DNA of 64,000 nucleotides, taken from assembly GCA_019322895.1 (NCBI GenBank), contig JAHWHZ010000001.1, forward strand, positions 496,001 to 560,000, written 5' to 3'. How positions within the stretch are numbered: the stretch's first letter is position 1; each line of letters begins with the position of its first letter. Below are positions 24,202 to 32,772 of this stretch, in pieces. The DNA is from Candidatus Woesearchaeota archaeon (GTDB lineage Archaea > Nanobdellota > Nanobdellia > Woesearchaeales > ARS49). Made by a program: the position numbers and the translations under genes. The notes under the pieces are model-generated. The model did no database searches and was not told the DNA's origin. It saw only the letters and a list, made by a program, of their open reading frames with translations.

Positions 24202-24657
24202 TCACTGCCCTGCTGATAGGATTGCTTTTACTTCTCTTATTGAAAGGCCTTCGTCCTTGTAATGGTCAAATCCTTTTTCCTGGCTGTATTCTAAGAAAGC
24301 TAATAATTGAGGGCCAAATCCTCTGACGATTGCCTGCAGATCTGTGTTTCTCTCATCTAAAGTCCTGTATCTTTTTGAGATTCTTCGCGCCAATCTGTCT
24401 CTTAATCTAAAAGAATATTCCTGCCCAATATCTGTTAATATGTGGGAGAGTTCATGAGCAAAACCACCTTCTATAACATCAGTCGGCGCGTCTTTCATGG
24501 AATTATCAACTTCAATGCAATACCCTTCTGAAGTTAATCCGCAATATTCCAACAAAGCATCATCTAAGTCTTTGTATTCCACTTGAATATCTTCATCCAT
24601 TAATTCAAGGAAACCTTTCTGTATTATTCTATCCCGTATTTCATCTAAGTTTTGCAT
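24202..24657 (-). CDS. Putative zinc metallopeptidase (HExxH)
   Basis: 151 residues from ATG 24657; a minus-strand TTTAAATATAAAT about 29 nt upstream supports this start over one 14 codons earlier. AHELSHIL supplies the HExxH zinc site, and DERNTDLQAIVRGFG downstream resembles the third-ligand helix of gluzincin-type peptidases. No signal peptide, so probably cytoplasmic. The substrate is unknown. The stop directly abuts thpR on the opposite strand. Confidence 0.7.
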   Translation of the reverse strand: MQNLDEIRDRIIQKGFLELMDEDIQVEYKDLDDALLEYCGLTSEGYCIEVDNSMKDAPTDVIEGGFAHELSHILTDIGQEYSFRLRDRLARRISKRYRTLDERNTDLQAIVRGFGPQLLAFLEYSQEKGFDHYKDEGLSIREVKAILSAGQ

Positions 24658-24701
24658 GTTAAATTTTAATTTTGATTTATATTTAAAGATTAACCGCAAT
24701 C

Positions 24702-24710
24702 TTTATAAAC
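24702..24710 (+). promoter_or_regulatory. TATA box for rpsB
   Basis: TTTATAAAC about 108 nt upstream of ATG 24810, implying a leader of about 80 nt, long for this genome. Confidence 0.55.
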
Positions 24711-24741
24711 AAACTCTGAATCCTTTACTCTATTACCAAAG

Positions 24742-24765
24742 GCATTCAGTGGCTATATTGAATGC
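24742..24765 (+). promoter_or_regulatory. Hairpin in rpsB leader
   Basis: GCATTCA (24742-24748) and TGAATGC (24759-24765) form a 7-bp stem with a 10-nt loop in the predicted 5' leader. Possible site for ribosomal-protein feedback control. Confidence 0.4.
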
Positions 24766-24809
24766 AAAAGACTGTTGAGGTTATAAAAATACGGTCGGAG
24801 GAAAATAAC

Positions 24810-25409
24810 ATGGCAGAACAATCATTTTTAGTACCGCAGGAAAAATACTTGAAGTCAGGAATACATATAGGTACAAAATTCAAGACTAAATATATGGCTC
24901 CTTTTATTTACAAGACAAGGCCAGACGGCCTCTCAGTTCTGAATCTTCAAAAGATTGATGAAAGAATAAAGGTTGCTGCTAACTTATTGTCTGCTTACGA
25001 GCCTGAGGACATATTGATTTCCTGCAGGCGTGAAAACGGCTGGAAAGCTGTCAAGGCATTTGGAAAGGCAACAGGAGTGAATGTTTTTGCAGGCAGGTAT
25101 CCTCCAGGAATCTTGACTAATCCTGCTTTGGATAATTATATGGAAGTCAAGATTATTCTTGTGACAGATGCATGGCCTGACAGGAATGTAATCAAGGATG
25201 CAAAGGCAACAGGAATTCCTGTAATTGCATTATGCGATACAAACAACCAGGCAAATGACATAGACTTGGTTGTTCCATGCAATAACAAGGGAAAGAAATC
25301 CTTGGGATTGTTCTTTTACATCCTTGCAAGAGAATTCTTAAGGAACAAGAGCCTATTAGGAAGTTCAGAAGAGCCTAAGTTTACAGTAGATGATTTTACT
25401 GAAGAATAA
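24810..25409 (+). CDS. rpsB: 30S ribosomal protein S2 (uS2), archaeal type
   Basis: 199 residues from ATG 24810, chosen because GGAGG (24797-24801) lies 8 nt upstream; the frame extends 16 codons further without a ribosome-binding site. KSGIHIGTKFKTKYMAPFIY, LNLQKIDERI, FAGRYPPGILTNP and IPVIALCDTNN are archaeal S2 signatures. It assembles on the small-subunit body-head junction. The predicted leader contains a hairpin. Convergent with radB, with two bases between stops. Confidence 0.95.
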   Translation: MAEQSFLVPQEKYLKSGIHIGTKFKTKYMAPFIYKTRPDGLSVLNLQKIDERIKVAANLLSAYEPEDILISCRRENGWKAVKAFGKATGVNVFAGRYPPGILTNPALDNYMEVKIILVTDAWPDRNVIKDAKATGIPVIALCDTNNQANDIDLVVPCNNKGKKSLGLFFYILAREFLRNKSLLGSSEEPKFTVDDFTEE

Positions 25410-25411
25410 GC

Positions 25412-26083
25412 TTAGATTTTTTCAATTCCTTTTTTTACTATTCTGAATATTGCTTCTTTTTCTCCTGCTACTGAGCGGTGCTTTCTTAAGATTGCCTTTC
25501 GCAGCCCTTTTGATCCTGCTTGAAGCTCTATCAGGCACTTGCTGCCGTATTTCATTATGTCTCCGCCCACCATGTTCACCTTGTTTTTTTCTTCAAATGG
25601 AGTATATACGTGGTTTGATATCAGCACAGGAATGTTTTTCTTGCGTGCAATCTCTGTCAAGCAGCACATCTGAACGCCAAGCTCCCTGTTTATCTCTTTG
25701 GCATCTTCATTTGACCTCTCAAGCCGGTAAAGCATGGATATTGTGTCAACAATTATCAGCCCTATCTTAGAATTGACAGCATCTTTTAGTTTTTCAAACA
25801 CTTTTTTTTGCTCTTCAAATGTTGTTGGCTTGAAAAAGATGATGTTGTTGAGTATCTTCTCGTGTTTTGAAACCACTTGTTTAAGTCTTGCAATTGAGAA
25901 TCCGCCTTCTGTATCTATGTATATCACTTTTTTGCCGCTTTTTGCAGTCTCTACTGCAGCAAGCAATAACAGGTTGGTTTTTCCGCTTCCTGCAGGGCCG
26001 TAGATAGTGGTGATTGCGTCTTTTTCATAGCCACCCTCAAGAAGCTCATCTAATATTCTTGTTCCGCAGGATATCTTTTCCAT
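25412..26083 (-). CDS. radB: DNA repair and recombination protein RadB
   Basis: 223 residues, without the helix-hairpin-helix domain of RadA, as expected for the RadB paralogue. Walker A GPAGSGKTN, VIYIDTEGGFSIARL, Walker B IGLIIVDTISMLYR and VLISNHVYTPFE are present. RadB is thought to modulate RadA-mediated recombination. It diverges from the STT3-like gene at 26183; the intergenic 99 bp holds promoter-like sequence for the plus-strand gene (TATTTAAAC, about 26153). Confidence 0.9.
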   Translation of the reverse strand: MEKISCGTRILDELLEGGYEKDAITTIYGPAGSGKTNLLLLAAVETAKSGKKVIYIDTEGGFSIARLKQVVSKHEKILNNIIFFKPTTFEEQKKVFEKLKDAVNSKIGLIIVDTISMLYRLERSNEDAKEINRELGVQMCCLTEIARKKNIPVLISNHVYTPFEEKNKVNMVGGDIMKYGSKCLIELQAGSKGLRKAILRKHRSVAGEKEAIFRIVKKGIEKI

Positions 26084-26182
26084 GCATTTTGTGATGTTTT
26101 CTTTGTTTAAATACTTTGTGCCTTTAAAACCGGAACATTTGCGACCAAAACCTATTTAAACCGCGCTTTTTTAAGAAAATGT

Positions 26183-27679
26183 ATGGGGAGGCGTGCTAAT
26201 ACAGCAATCTTGATAATATTATTTTTAATAGTACTTGCCACAAGATTGTATTTGGCATACAGCACTCCTGTATTCAGTTCAGATGACTCTTATTTTCATT
26301 TAAGGCAGATAGAGCACATCAAGGAGACAGGAGCGCCTATTTTTCATGATGATTTAAGCTTTTCAGGGCGCACTAATATATTCAGCCCGGCATTTCATTA
26401 TTTTATTGCAGTTTTTGCATTGTTTTTGCCCACCATGCTTGTTGCAAAGCTTATACTTAACATATTTGCAGCATCATTGATATTTTTTGTCTACCTGATT
26501 GCCAAAAAAATTACAAATAATTCATTTGTCTCTCTTTTTACTGCATTTTTATCTGGCTTTGTGCCTGTGTTTTTTGCAGAGACAATAACTGAATTAAATC
26601 CAGTGTGCATCGTGATTCCCTTGATGTTCCTTTTGATATATGCGTTCATGAACATACAAGACCAGAGATGGCTGTATTGCTATCTGGTGCTGCTGGTTTT
26701 CCTGTCTTTGATACATCCAATAATTCTTTTGTTTATCTTGGGCTTGATTATTTACTTGATTTTGATCTTGATAGAACGCCTCAAGCAAAACAGAGAAGAG
26801 CTGGAAATCTCGCTTTTTTCAATATTCTTTGTCCTTTGGGCACAGTTCATTCTTTACAAGAAGCTGATTGTTTTTCACGGTCCTGCTGTTATCTGGCAGA
26901 ACATTCCTGCCCCCATCTTGAATAATTACTTTGCCCACATAACTGTTCTTGAAGCAATATATAACATAGGGATTGTCCCGCTTATAGTTGGGCTTTATGT
27001 GATTTATCTTTTTTCTTTCAAGAAGAAAAATAGGCAGATATACCTGATAATTGCTTTTGCTGCTTCTGCAGGGCTGCTGCTCTGGCTAAGACTGATAAAT
27101 GTCAATGTCGGCTTGATGATGTTTGGAATTGTCCTGGTCATACTTTTTGCGCAGTGGCTGAATAAGTTTATAGTCTATGTAAAACAATCAAGGGCATCTA
27201 ATTTTTTAAGCTTGTTTCTTGTCTTGATTTTTGCAGGCCTGCTTGTTTTGTCAGTTTATCCTTCTATTGAGATGGCAAAGATTTCTTTGAGCGAGATAAC
27301 GCCTGCTGAGATAACTGCGCTGGAATGGATTGAAGAACATACTCCTGAAGATGCAGTCATAATTGCAGCGCCGCAAGAAGGCAATCTTATAACAGCGATA
27401 GCAAAACGAAAAAATATTCTTGATACTTTTTTTCTGCTGCAGCCTGATGCCAAGCAAAGGTTTGATGATGTTAAGAGAGTTTATTCTGCTTGTCTTGAGA
27501 TAGAGGTTGTTGAGATAATGGACAAGTATGAAGCAGATTACATATACTTTTCAGATAATGCAAAAAAGCTGTCAGGAAAAGATGAATTAAGCTTCTTGGA
27601 CAAATGCTTTGGAAAAGTATACGACCAGGATGTGGAAATACACAAAAGAATAGGCTGTGAATTGACGGTGATAAAATGA
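26183..27679 (+). CDS. STT3-like polytopic membrane glycosyltransferase (GT-C)
   Basis: 498 residues with roughly 11-12 membrane segments and a short C-terminal outside domain. Early loop SDDSYFHLRQIEHI (residues 33-46) matches the D-x-Y-x-H-x-R loop of archaeal oligosaccharyltransferase STT3/AglB. Later, ALEWIEEHTPEDAVIIAAPQ aligns with the segment that leads into WWDYG in AglB, but WWD is missing. So it probably uses a lipid-linked sugar donor without being a normal sequon-recognising oligosaccharyltransferase. ATG 26183 is 30 nt from a TATA box. Its stop overlaps the next start. Confidence 0.65.
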   Translation: MGRRANTAILIILFLIVLATRLYLAYSTPVFSSDDSYFHLRQIEHIKETGAPIFHDDLSFSGRTNIFSPAFHYFIAVFALFLPTMLVAKLILNIFAASLIFFVYLIAKKITNNSFVSLFTAFLSGFVPVFFAETITELNPVCIVIPLMFLLIYAFMNIQDQRWLYCYLVLLVFLSLIHPIILLFILGLIIYLILILIERLKQNREELEISLFSIFFVLWAQFILYKKLIVFHGPAVIWQNIPAPILNNYFAHITVLEAIYNIGIVPLIVGLYVIYLFSFKKKNRQIYLIIAFAASAGLLLWLRLINVNVGLMMFGIVLVILFAQWLNKFIVYVKQSRASNFLSLFLVLIFAGLLVLSVYPSIEMAKISLSEITPAEITALEWIEEHTPEDAVIIAAPQEGNLITAIAKRKNILDTFFLLQPDAKQRFDDVKRVYSACLEIEVVEIMDKYEADYIYFSDNAKKLSGKDELSFLDKCFGKVYDQDVEIHKRIGCELTVIK

Positions 27680-29118
27680 ATCTTTCAGTAAAGCAGATGT
27701 CAAAAATGATTTTGATACTTACGTTGCTGTTCTTGATGCTGCCTTATGCTTTAAGAGCCTGGGGAGGCAATGTATATTTGATAGATGGGGAGTCATATTA
27801 TCATGCCCGGGTGGCGCAGGATATTGTAAAAGAGAGGATTCCTCAAAAAGACACCGCAGTATTCAATGAAAGAGATTACGTCTTGAATCCATATCATGTA
27901 TTGCTTGCTGTTTTCACGTTTATATTTGGGGCATTGACAGCTTCAAAGATGGTGCCTTTGCTGCTGGGTCTTTTATGTGTTTACTTGTTTTATTTGATTC
28001 TCTCAAAGTTTAGGTTGGCGCCCTTGACAAGGCTTGTCATCGCAGGAATCTTGATTTTGTCGCCGGTCTTTATCTATACTTTCAGCGTCTCTTCCCCTGC
28101 TTGTTTAATACTTGTATTGAATCTTGCAGGCTTGTTTTTCTTGACGAAAAAAGGAAAGCTGAACACAGGCATTTCCCTGGCCTGCTTTAGCATTGCTTCT
28201 ATGTTTGGAATATTGCACGCCTTGATATCAGCTTTCATCGTATTTTTCTATTCTTTCAGCTACAAGAAAAGACTTAAGAGAGGATATTTGATTATTGCTG
28301 CAATTGTTTTTGTCCTGCTTTCATATGCACTGCCAGCATATCTTGCAACTGAAAAAGCAGGATTCATAAAAACCGACTTGATATCTTCTTTTATTTCAGA
28401 TGTGGGGGGCGCTTATGGCTTCAGCATATTCGCAATCTTGCTTGCATTGGTGGGATATGCTCTTGTTTGGAAATACAAGCAAAGATATTATTCACTGTAT
28501 GCTTTTTCAATCCTGTTGATAGTTTATTCTTTCTTCAATAGTTCTGTTTTGATTTATTCAAATCTTATTATAGTATTTTTGGCAGGCATTGCTTTTGTTT
28601 ATTTTGCAAAAATGAAATGGAGCCTTAAGATATTGAGGAACTTCACTCTTCTAGTACTTTTCTGCGGTTTGTTGTTTTCTGCAGTAAATACTGTTGATGA
28701 TTTGTGCAATGAGCCTCCTAATACTTCTTTAATCAATTCATTGATATGGCTTAAGTTGAATTCAGAGAAAGATGCAAAAGTCTTCTCGCATTATTCTAAT
28801 GGCTTTTGGATTGAATTTATTGCAGAAAGGCCTGTTGTGCTTGACGGATTGCTAGAACAAACCCCCGATGCAAAAAATATTTACTTTGATTCACGGCAGA
28901 TTCTAAAGACAGACGACCTGGATACTGCAAAAGCATTGCTCTCAAAATATAATGTGCGCTACATTGTAATCACAAAGAACATGCAGGAAGGGCTTGTTTG
29001 GGAAACAGAAAAACAAGGTCTTGATTTTTTGCTGACAAATGCCGAAACTTTTAAAAAGATTCAAGAGAACTCTTACACCACGATATACGAATATATTTAT
29101 GAGGGGGCTGATGATTGA
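27676..29118 (+). CDS. STT3-like polytopic membrane glycosyltransferase (GT-C), second copy
   Basis: 480 residues, about 11 membrane segments. DGESYYHARVAQDI (residues 38-51) is the same early-loop signature as in the upstream gene. SLIWLKLNSEKDAKVFSHYS and FWIEFIAERPVVLDG correspond to the region around WWDYG in AglB, again without WWD. The two proteins share the C-terminal pattern QTPDAK / LLSKYNVRYI. Likely a paralogous pair acting on the outer face of the membrane in surface glycosylation; donor and acceptor cannot be read from the sequence. ATGA overlap with the upstream gene. Confidence 0.65.
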   Translation: MNLSVKQMSKMILILTLLFLMLPYALRAWGGNVYLIDGESYYHARVAQDIVKERIPQKDTAVFNERDYVLNPYHVLLAVFTFIFGALTASKMVPLLLGLLCVYLFYLILSKFRLAPLTRLVIAGILILSPVFIYTFSVSSPACLILVLNLAGLFFLTKKGKLNTGISLACFSIASMFGILHALISAFIVFFYSFSYKKRLKRGYLIIAAIVFVLLSYALPAYLATEKAGFIKTDLISSFISDVGGAYGFSIFAILLALVGYALVWKYKQRYYSLYAFSILLIVYSFFNSSVLIYSNLIIVFLAGIAFVYFAKMKWSLKILRNFTLLVLFCGLLFSAVNTVDDLCNEPPNTSLINSLIWLKLNSEKDAKVFSHYSNGFWIEFIAERPVVLDGLLEQTPDAKNIYFDSRQILKTDDLDTAKALLSKYNVRYIVITKNMQEGLVWETEKQGLDFLLTNAETFKKIQENSYTTIYEYIYEGADD

Positions 29119-29120
29119 AC

Positions 29121-29756
29121 ATGGCAAAGAAACAAGTCTTTCTTAGCACAATACTTGCATTGTGTGCTGTTTTTGTTATAGGAATAATTGTTGGAAACGT
29201 GATAAGCAATCCAGAGCTTAAGGAGATAAACACTGTTGTAAAGCAAAGCGAGCTGTCTACAGAATCTTATTTGCTTGAGCAGGAGCTTCTTGCAGATTTT
29301 GACCAGAACTGCGAGCTTGCAAAGACCCGTCTTGCAGCCTTGTCAGGGGAGCTCTGGCAGCTGGGAAAGCTTCTTGGCTCAGAGACTGCAAAAAAAGACC
29401 TCGGAGAATCTACTTATCACTTCCTTAAGCTTAAATATCATTTGATGCAGGTAAAGACCTATCTGCTGTTTGCAAACCTTAACAAGGACTGTGATTTCAC
29501 CACGCCTGTTGTATTGTTTTTTTACAGCCAGAAAGACGCAGATTCCAAAGAGCAGGGAATTGTCCTTGACAAGCTTGTGGAAGATTACGACATAAAAGTA
29601 TTTGCAATAGAATCAGACTATTCTAAAGAACTGGAATTTATAGAGACTTTCTATGAAGTTGACCAGACTCCATTTTTAGTCTTGAATTATGATACCAAGA
29701 AACAGGGCCTGACTTCTTATGAAGATATCAAGTCAGCAATGGAACTGCAGGAATGA
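29121..29756 (+). CDS. Membrane-anchored thioredoxin-fold protein without CxxC, copy 1
   Basis: 211 residues from ATG 29121 (a TTG six bases earlier is not needed). N-terminal membrane helix (about residues 5-26), a helical middle part with two cysteines, then a thioredoxin-like half: TPVVLFFYSQKDADSKEQG where the CxxC would sit, and DQTPFLVLNY with the cis-Pro. The redox cysteines are absent, so it is not an oxidoreductase; binding or scaffolding is more likely. It sits between STT3-like and GT39-like genes. Comparison with OST3/OST6 is inference. Confidence 0.65.
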   Translation: MAKKQVFLSTILALCAVFVIGIIVGNVISNPELKEINTVVKQSELSTESYLLEQELLADFDQNCELAKTRLAALSGELWQLGKLLGSETAKKDLGESTYHFLKLKYHLMQVKTYLLFANLNKDCDFTTPVVLFFYSQKDADSKEQGIVLDKLVEDYDIKVFAIESDYSKELEFIETFYEVDQTPFLVLNYDTKKQGLTSYEDIKSAMELQE

Positions 29757-30442
29757 TCATGGCAAAACGCAAACATATTTTTTTAACAAGTTTGATTTTG
29801 ACTATTCTTATTTTTGCAGCAGGCATAATGCTGAATTACGGTCTTGATTTTATTCGGTTGAATGTAGTGTCAGATGTCATGCTCACGCATGAGCTTAACA
29901 CCGATGCATATCTTGCAGAGCAGGAATTCACTGATTTTTTTGGAGGAGCTCATTGTGATGTGATGAACAAGCGGATAGCATCATTAAAAGAAGAGATACA
30001 TAAAGTGGGCACTGATCTCAGCAGCTATTCCAGATTTAGTTTTTTCAACAAGAAAGATTTTGATTATTTGAAAAGAAAATATTTTTTGCTGCAGTTGAGA
30101 TTGTGGAGCCATATCGAAAAGCTGAACAAGGAATGCGGCCAGTCTATTGTTCCTGTATTGTTTTTTTATGAGATTGATCAGGATGCAAGCGAGAGGCAGG
30201 GATTCATACTCCAGGAAGTCTCTAAGAATTTTGAAGACTCTGTTTTTGTTGTCACGCTTGACAAGGATTATGAAGATGAGCCTCTAGTAGAGCTTCTTGC
30301 CCTGCGTTTTAATGTAACCAGGGCGCCTACAATAATTGTCGGTAAAATGAAGAAAGAAGGTCTTGTCTATGAAAAAGAGCTGAGTGATATCATTGATAAA
30401 GGAGTTAATGGAAAAAATGAGACAATACTTTCAGAAAAATAA
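29753..30442 (+). CDS. Membrane-anchored thioredoxin-fold protein without CxxC, copy 2
   Basis: 229 residues, paralogous to the previous gene along its length: N-terminal membrane helix, ELNTDAYLAEQEF (compare ELSTESYLLEQEL), a helical hairpin, then VPVLFFYEIDQDASERQG and TRAPTIIVGKM (cis-Pro region). CxxC is again absent. ATGA overlap with the upstream gene; an ATG at 29759 is an alternative start. Tandem duplication is clear. Probably outward-facing and part of the same membrane glycosylation assembly. Confidence 0.65.
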   Translation: MIMAKRKHIFLTSLILTILIFAAGIMLNYGLDFIRLNVVSDVMLTHELNTDAYLAEQEFTDFFGGAHCDVMNKRIASLKEEIHKVGTDLSSYSRFSFFNKKDFDYLKRKYFLLQLRLWSHIEKLNKECGQSIVPVLFFYEIDQDASERQGFILQEVSKNFEDSVFVVTLDKDYEDEPLVELLALRFNVTRAPTIIVGKMKKEGLVYEKELSDIIDKGVNGKNETILSEK

Positions 30443-31823
30443 GCAGTTTATCATATTGCTTTTTGTTGTGTTCTTGGTTCATTTAATCTTTCTTCCAGGC
30501 TTTCACGAACTTTGGTGGGATTCCGGCGTATATGTCGGCATGGGGAAACATTTGTTTTCTGCAGGCAGTTCAGGCCTTTGGGAGCATATACGGCCCCCGG
30601 TATTGCCTGCTATGCTTGGCTTTTTTTCATTTCTTGGTCTTGATGTGATTATTGCTGGAAGGATATTGGAGTTATTGTTCAGTTTAGGCGCAGTTGTTTT
30701 GTTTTATCACATAACGAAGTATTATTTCAATGAAAAGACTGCCTTGCTTTCATCTGCTATTTTTTCATTCAGCTCGATCTTTTTTTATTTGAGTTTTCAT
30801 CTTTATACAGAGATTCCTGCATTGTTTTTTGTTCTGTTGGCAGTTTATTTTTTTGCAGTCAAGAGATATTATTTTTCAGGCTTTGCAGCTGCGCTTGCTT
30901 TTTTGACAAAATTTCCTGCAGGCATGTTTTTGCCTATCCTCTTGATAGTTTTATTGCTGAATAAGGAATTGAAGAATTCATTGAAACTGTGCACAGGATT
31001 CTTGGTTCCTGTGCTGCCCGTTCTTGTTGCATACCAGATTTTTCATGGGAATGCGCTTCTGCCGTTCATAGAGGCAAGAGAAACAATTTTGCAGGTGCTT
31101 GGATGCAATGTTCTTCGCTTCAAGCCATGGTGGCAGTATATCTACTGGATTGTTTCAGAGAATGGCCTGCACTTGTTTGCTATTGTAGGTCTTATCGCGT
31201 TTTTTGCTAAATTCAAGAAGAAAAAGCTGCTTCCTTTGCTTTGCCTGGCAGGCCCGTTGATTTATTTTTCTTATCAGCACTGCAGGGATTACAGGTATCT
31301 TGCGTTATTTATTCCTTTTGTGGCAATGTTCTCTGGTTTTGGCATAGATTATTTTATTGAAAAGTTAAACACACATAAAAAACAGGTATTTGTTCTTGTC
31401 CTGCTTATTGTATTGGGCTTTTCTGTTTTCAAGGGAGTGCTGTTTTACATAGGCAATGAGAACCGCGAGACAAACCCTGTTGCAGAAGAATATTTCAAAT
31501 TTCTTGAAGGCCGGTCTGTATCTAAAGAGGTGTGGTCAAGCAATCCAGTCATATCTTTTTATACAGATGCCAAAATAAATAAGATTTATTATCCGGTCTA
31601 TAATGCAGGGGTGTCGGCTGATTTTTACGAATATCTGCTTGAGAATGCTGAAGATATACAGTATGTTTTCCTTGACAATTGTGGAGGAGGAATTATTTGC
31701 TCGCCAGATGATTCAGTCTGCGAGGAAAAGAACAAAAAGATAAAAAATTTCCTGGATAACAATTTTGAAAAAGTGTATGATGCCCAGTTCGGCAGATGTT
31801 TTTATCTTGTTTATGAGAATTAA
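30408..31823 (+). CDS. GT39-like polytopic membrane glycosyltransferase
   Basis: 471 residues from ATG 30408 (GGAG at 30401-30404). About 11 membrane segments. The first outside loop WWDSGVYVGMG (about residues 36-46), followed by IRPPVLPAMLG, matches GT39/ArnT-like enzymes that move sugars from polyprenyl-phosphate carriers. The C-terminal outside part has a CGGGIICSPDDSVC cysteine cluster. It overlaps the second thioredoxin-like gene by 35 nt and ends the 26183-31823 operon, convergent with the aMBF1 gene. Confidence 0.7.
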   Translation: MEKMRQYFQKNKQFIILLFVVFLVHLIFLPGFHELWWDSGVYVGMGKHLFSAGSSGLWEHIRPPVLPAMLGFFSFLGLDVIIAGRILELLFSLGAVVLFYHITKYYFNEKTALLSSAIFSFSSIFFYLSFHLYTEIPALFFVLLAVYFFAVKRYYFSGFAAALAFLTKFPAGMFLPILLIVLLLNKELKNSLKLCTGFLVPVLPVLVAYQIFHGNALLPFIEARETILQVLGCNVLRFKPWWQYIYWIVSENGLHLFAIVGLIAFFAKFKKKKLLPLLCLAGPLIYFSYQHCRDYRYLALFIPFVAMFSGFGIDYFIEKLNTHKKQVFVLVLLIVLGFSVFKGVLFYIGNENRETNPVAEEYFKFLEGRSVSKEVWSSNPVISFYTDAKINKIYYPVYNAGVSADFYEYLLENAEDIQYVFLDNCGGGIICSPDDSVCEEKNKKIKNFLDNNFEKVYDAQFGRCFYLVYEN

Positions 31824-32278
31824 AGTTTGATAAGATCGCCGATTGTCACTGCTCCTGATTTTTCTGTTTTTTGCATCTTTATTTTTTCTTCTTCTTTTTC
31901 TTCCACAAGCTTTATGTGAAGCATCTTTCCAAGCTTTTTTGCAAGAGGTATTGACGGCTTGAAGCTTCCTGTCTCCATCTTGTGCAGCAAGGATTCTTTT
32001 TCATTTATCTTTTGCGCAAATTCTTTCTGCGTCATGCCTGTTTTTGTACGAGCATTCCTTATTTTTTTTGCATAATCATCAACAACAGCTTCAACCAGCT
32101 CAACTTCTTTTTCTTCAGGCGCGGCAGGCTTTGTTCTTTTTGGTCTGGGCTTGATTACTGGCTGCGGTTTTTTCAATATCTTTCCATGGCTTGCGCATCT
32201 TTTGCACACAGTCATTGTCACTCCTTCAATTGATGCAGTGTACAATTCTGCTTCTTTTCCGCACATTTCGCATCTCAT
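31820..32278 (-). CDS. Archaeal multiprotein bridging factor aMBF1
   Basis: 152 residues. An N-terminal zinc ribbon, CEMC-(n)-CKRC (about residues 3-28), is followed by a basic linker and an XRE-type helix-turn-helix (RTKTGMTQKEFAQKINEKES, about residues 77-97). This is the layout of archaeal MBF1, which bridges to basal transcription or translation components. The C-terminus is Lys/Glu-rich. It overlaps the upstream YjbQ gene (ATGA), indicating co-transcription. Confidence 0.9.
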   Translation of the reverse strand: MRCEMCGKEAELYTASIEGVTMTVCKRCASHGKILKKPQPVIKPRPKRTKPAAPEEKEVELVEAVVDDYAKKIRNARTKTGMTQKEFAQKINEKESLLHKMETGSFKPSIPLAKKLGKMLHIKLVEEKEEEKIKMQKTEKSGAVTIGDLIKL

Positions 32279-32676
32279 TTAATCACCTTCACCTGTATTG
32301 TTCTTTTTCTTGGGCCGTCAAACTCGCAAAAGGTTATGCCCTGCCATGTACCCAGCTTTAATTTATTGTCTTTTATTGGTATGCTTTCAGAGCACCCCAC
32401 AATCCCGGATTTTATGTGGGCATCCCCGTTTCCATCTATCTTGTCATGCTTCCAAATGCCTTCAGGAACAGCTTTTTTAAAATAATTTATGAAATCATCG
32501 CATAGCGCAGGGTCTGCGTTTTCAAAAAGCATCACTGCAGCAGTTGCATGCGGCACAAACACCAAACAAAGACCTTCTTTTACATTGCTTTTTTGAATGA
32601 TTTCTTGTATTTTTGCAGTTATGTCTAATAATTCATTTCTCTTGCTTGTATTCAACGAAATCTTGTCTGAAATCAT
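32275..32676 (-). CDS. YjbQ (UPF0047) family protein
   Basis: 133 residues. EGLCLVFVPHATAAVMLFEN, GDAHIKSGIVGCSESIPI and LGTWQGITFCEFDGPRKRTI are the conserved motifs of the YjbQ family, a small beta-rich trimeric protein reported to have thiamine-phosphate synthase side activity; the physiological role is unsettled. Length fits. A TATA-like ATATTTAAAA lies upstream on the minus strand. First gene of a two-gene operon with aMBF1. Confidence 0.85.
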   Translation of the reverse strand: MISDKISLNTSKRNELLDITAKIQEIIQKSNVKEGLCLVFVPHATAAVMLFENADPALCDDFINYFKKAVPEGIWKHDKIDGNGDAHIKSGIVGCSESIPIKDNKLKLGTWQGITFCEFDGPRKRTIQVKVIK

Positions 32677-32772
32677 TATTGTACTGTTATTTTTTGTGTT
32701 TTTAAATATTTTGCTGTAACTTCTGACAAGTGATGGCGCTTAATTTTAAATGAATTGTATATAAACAGGCGT

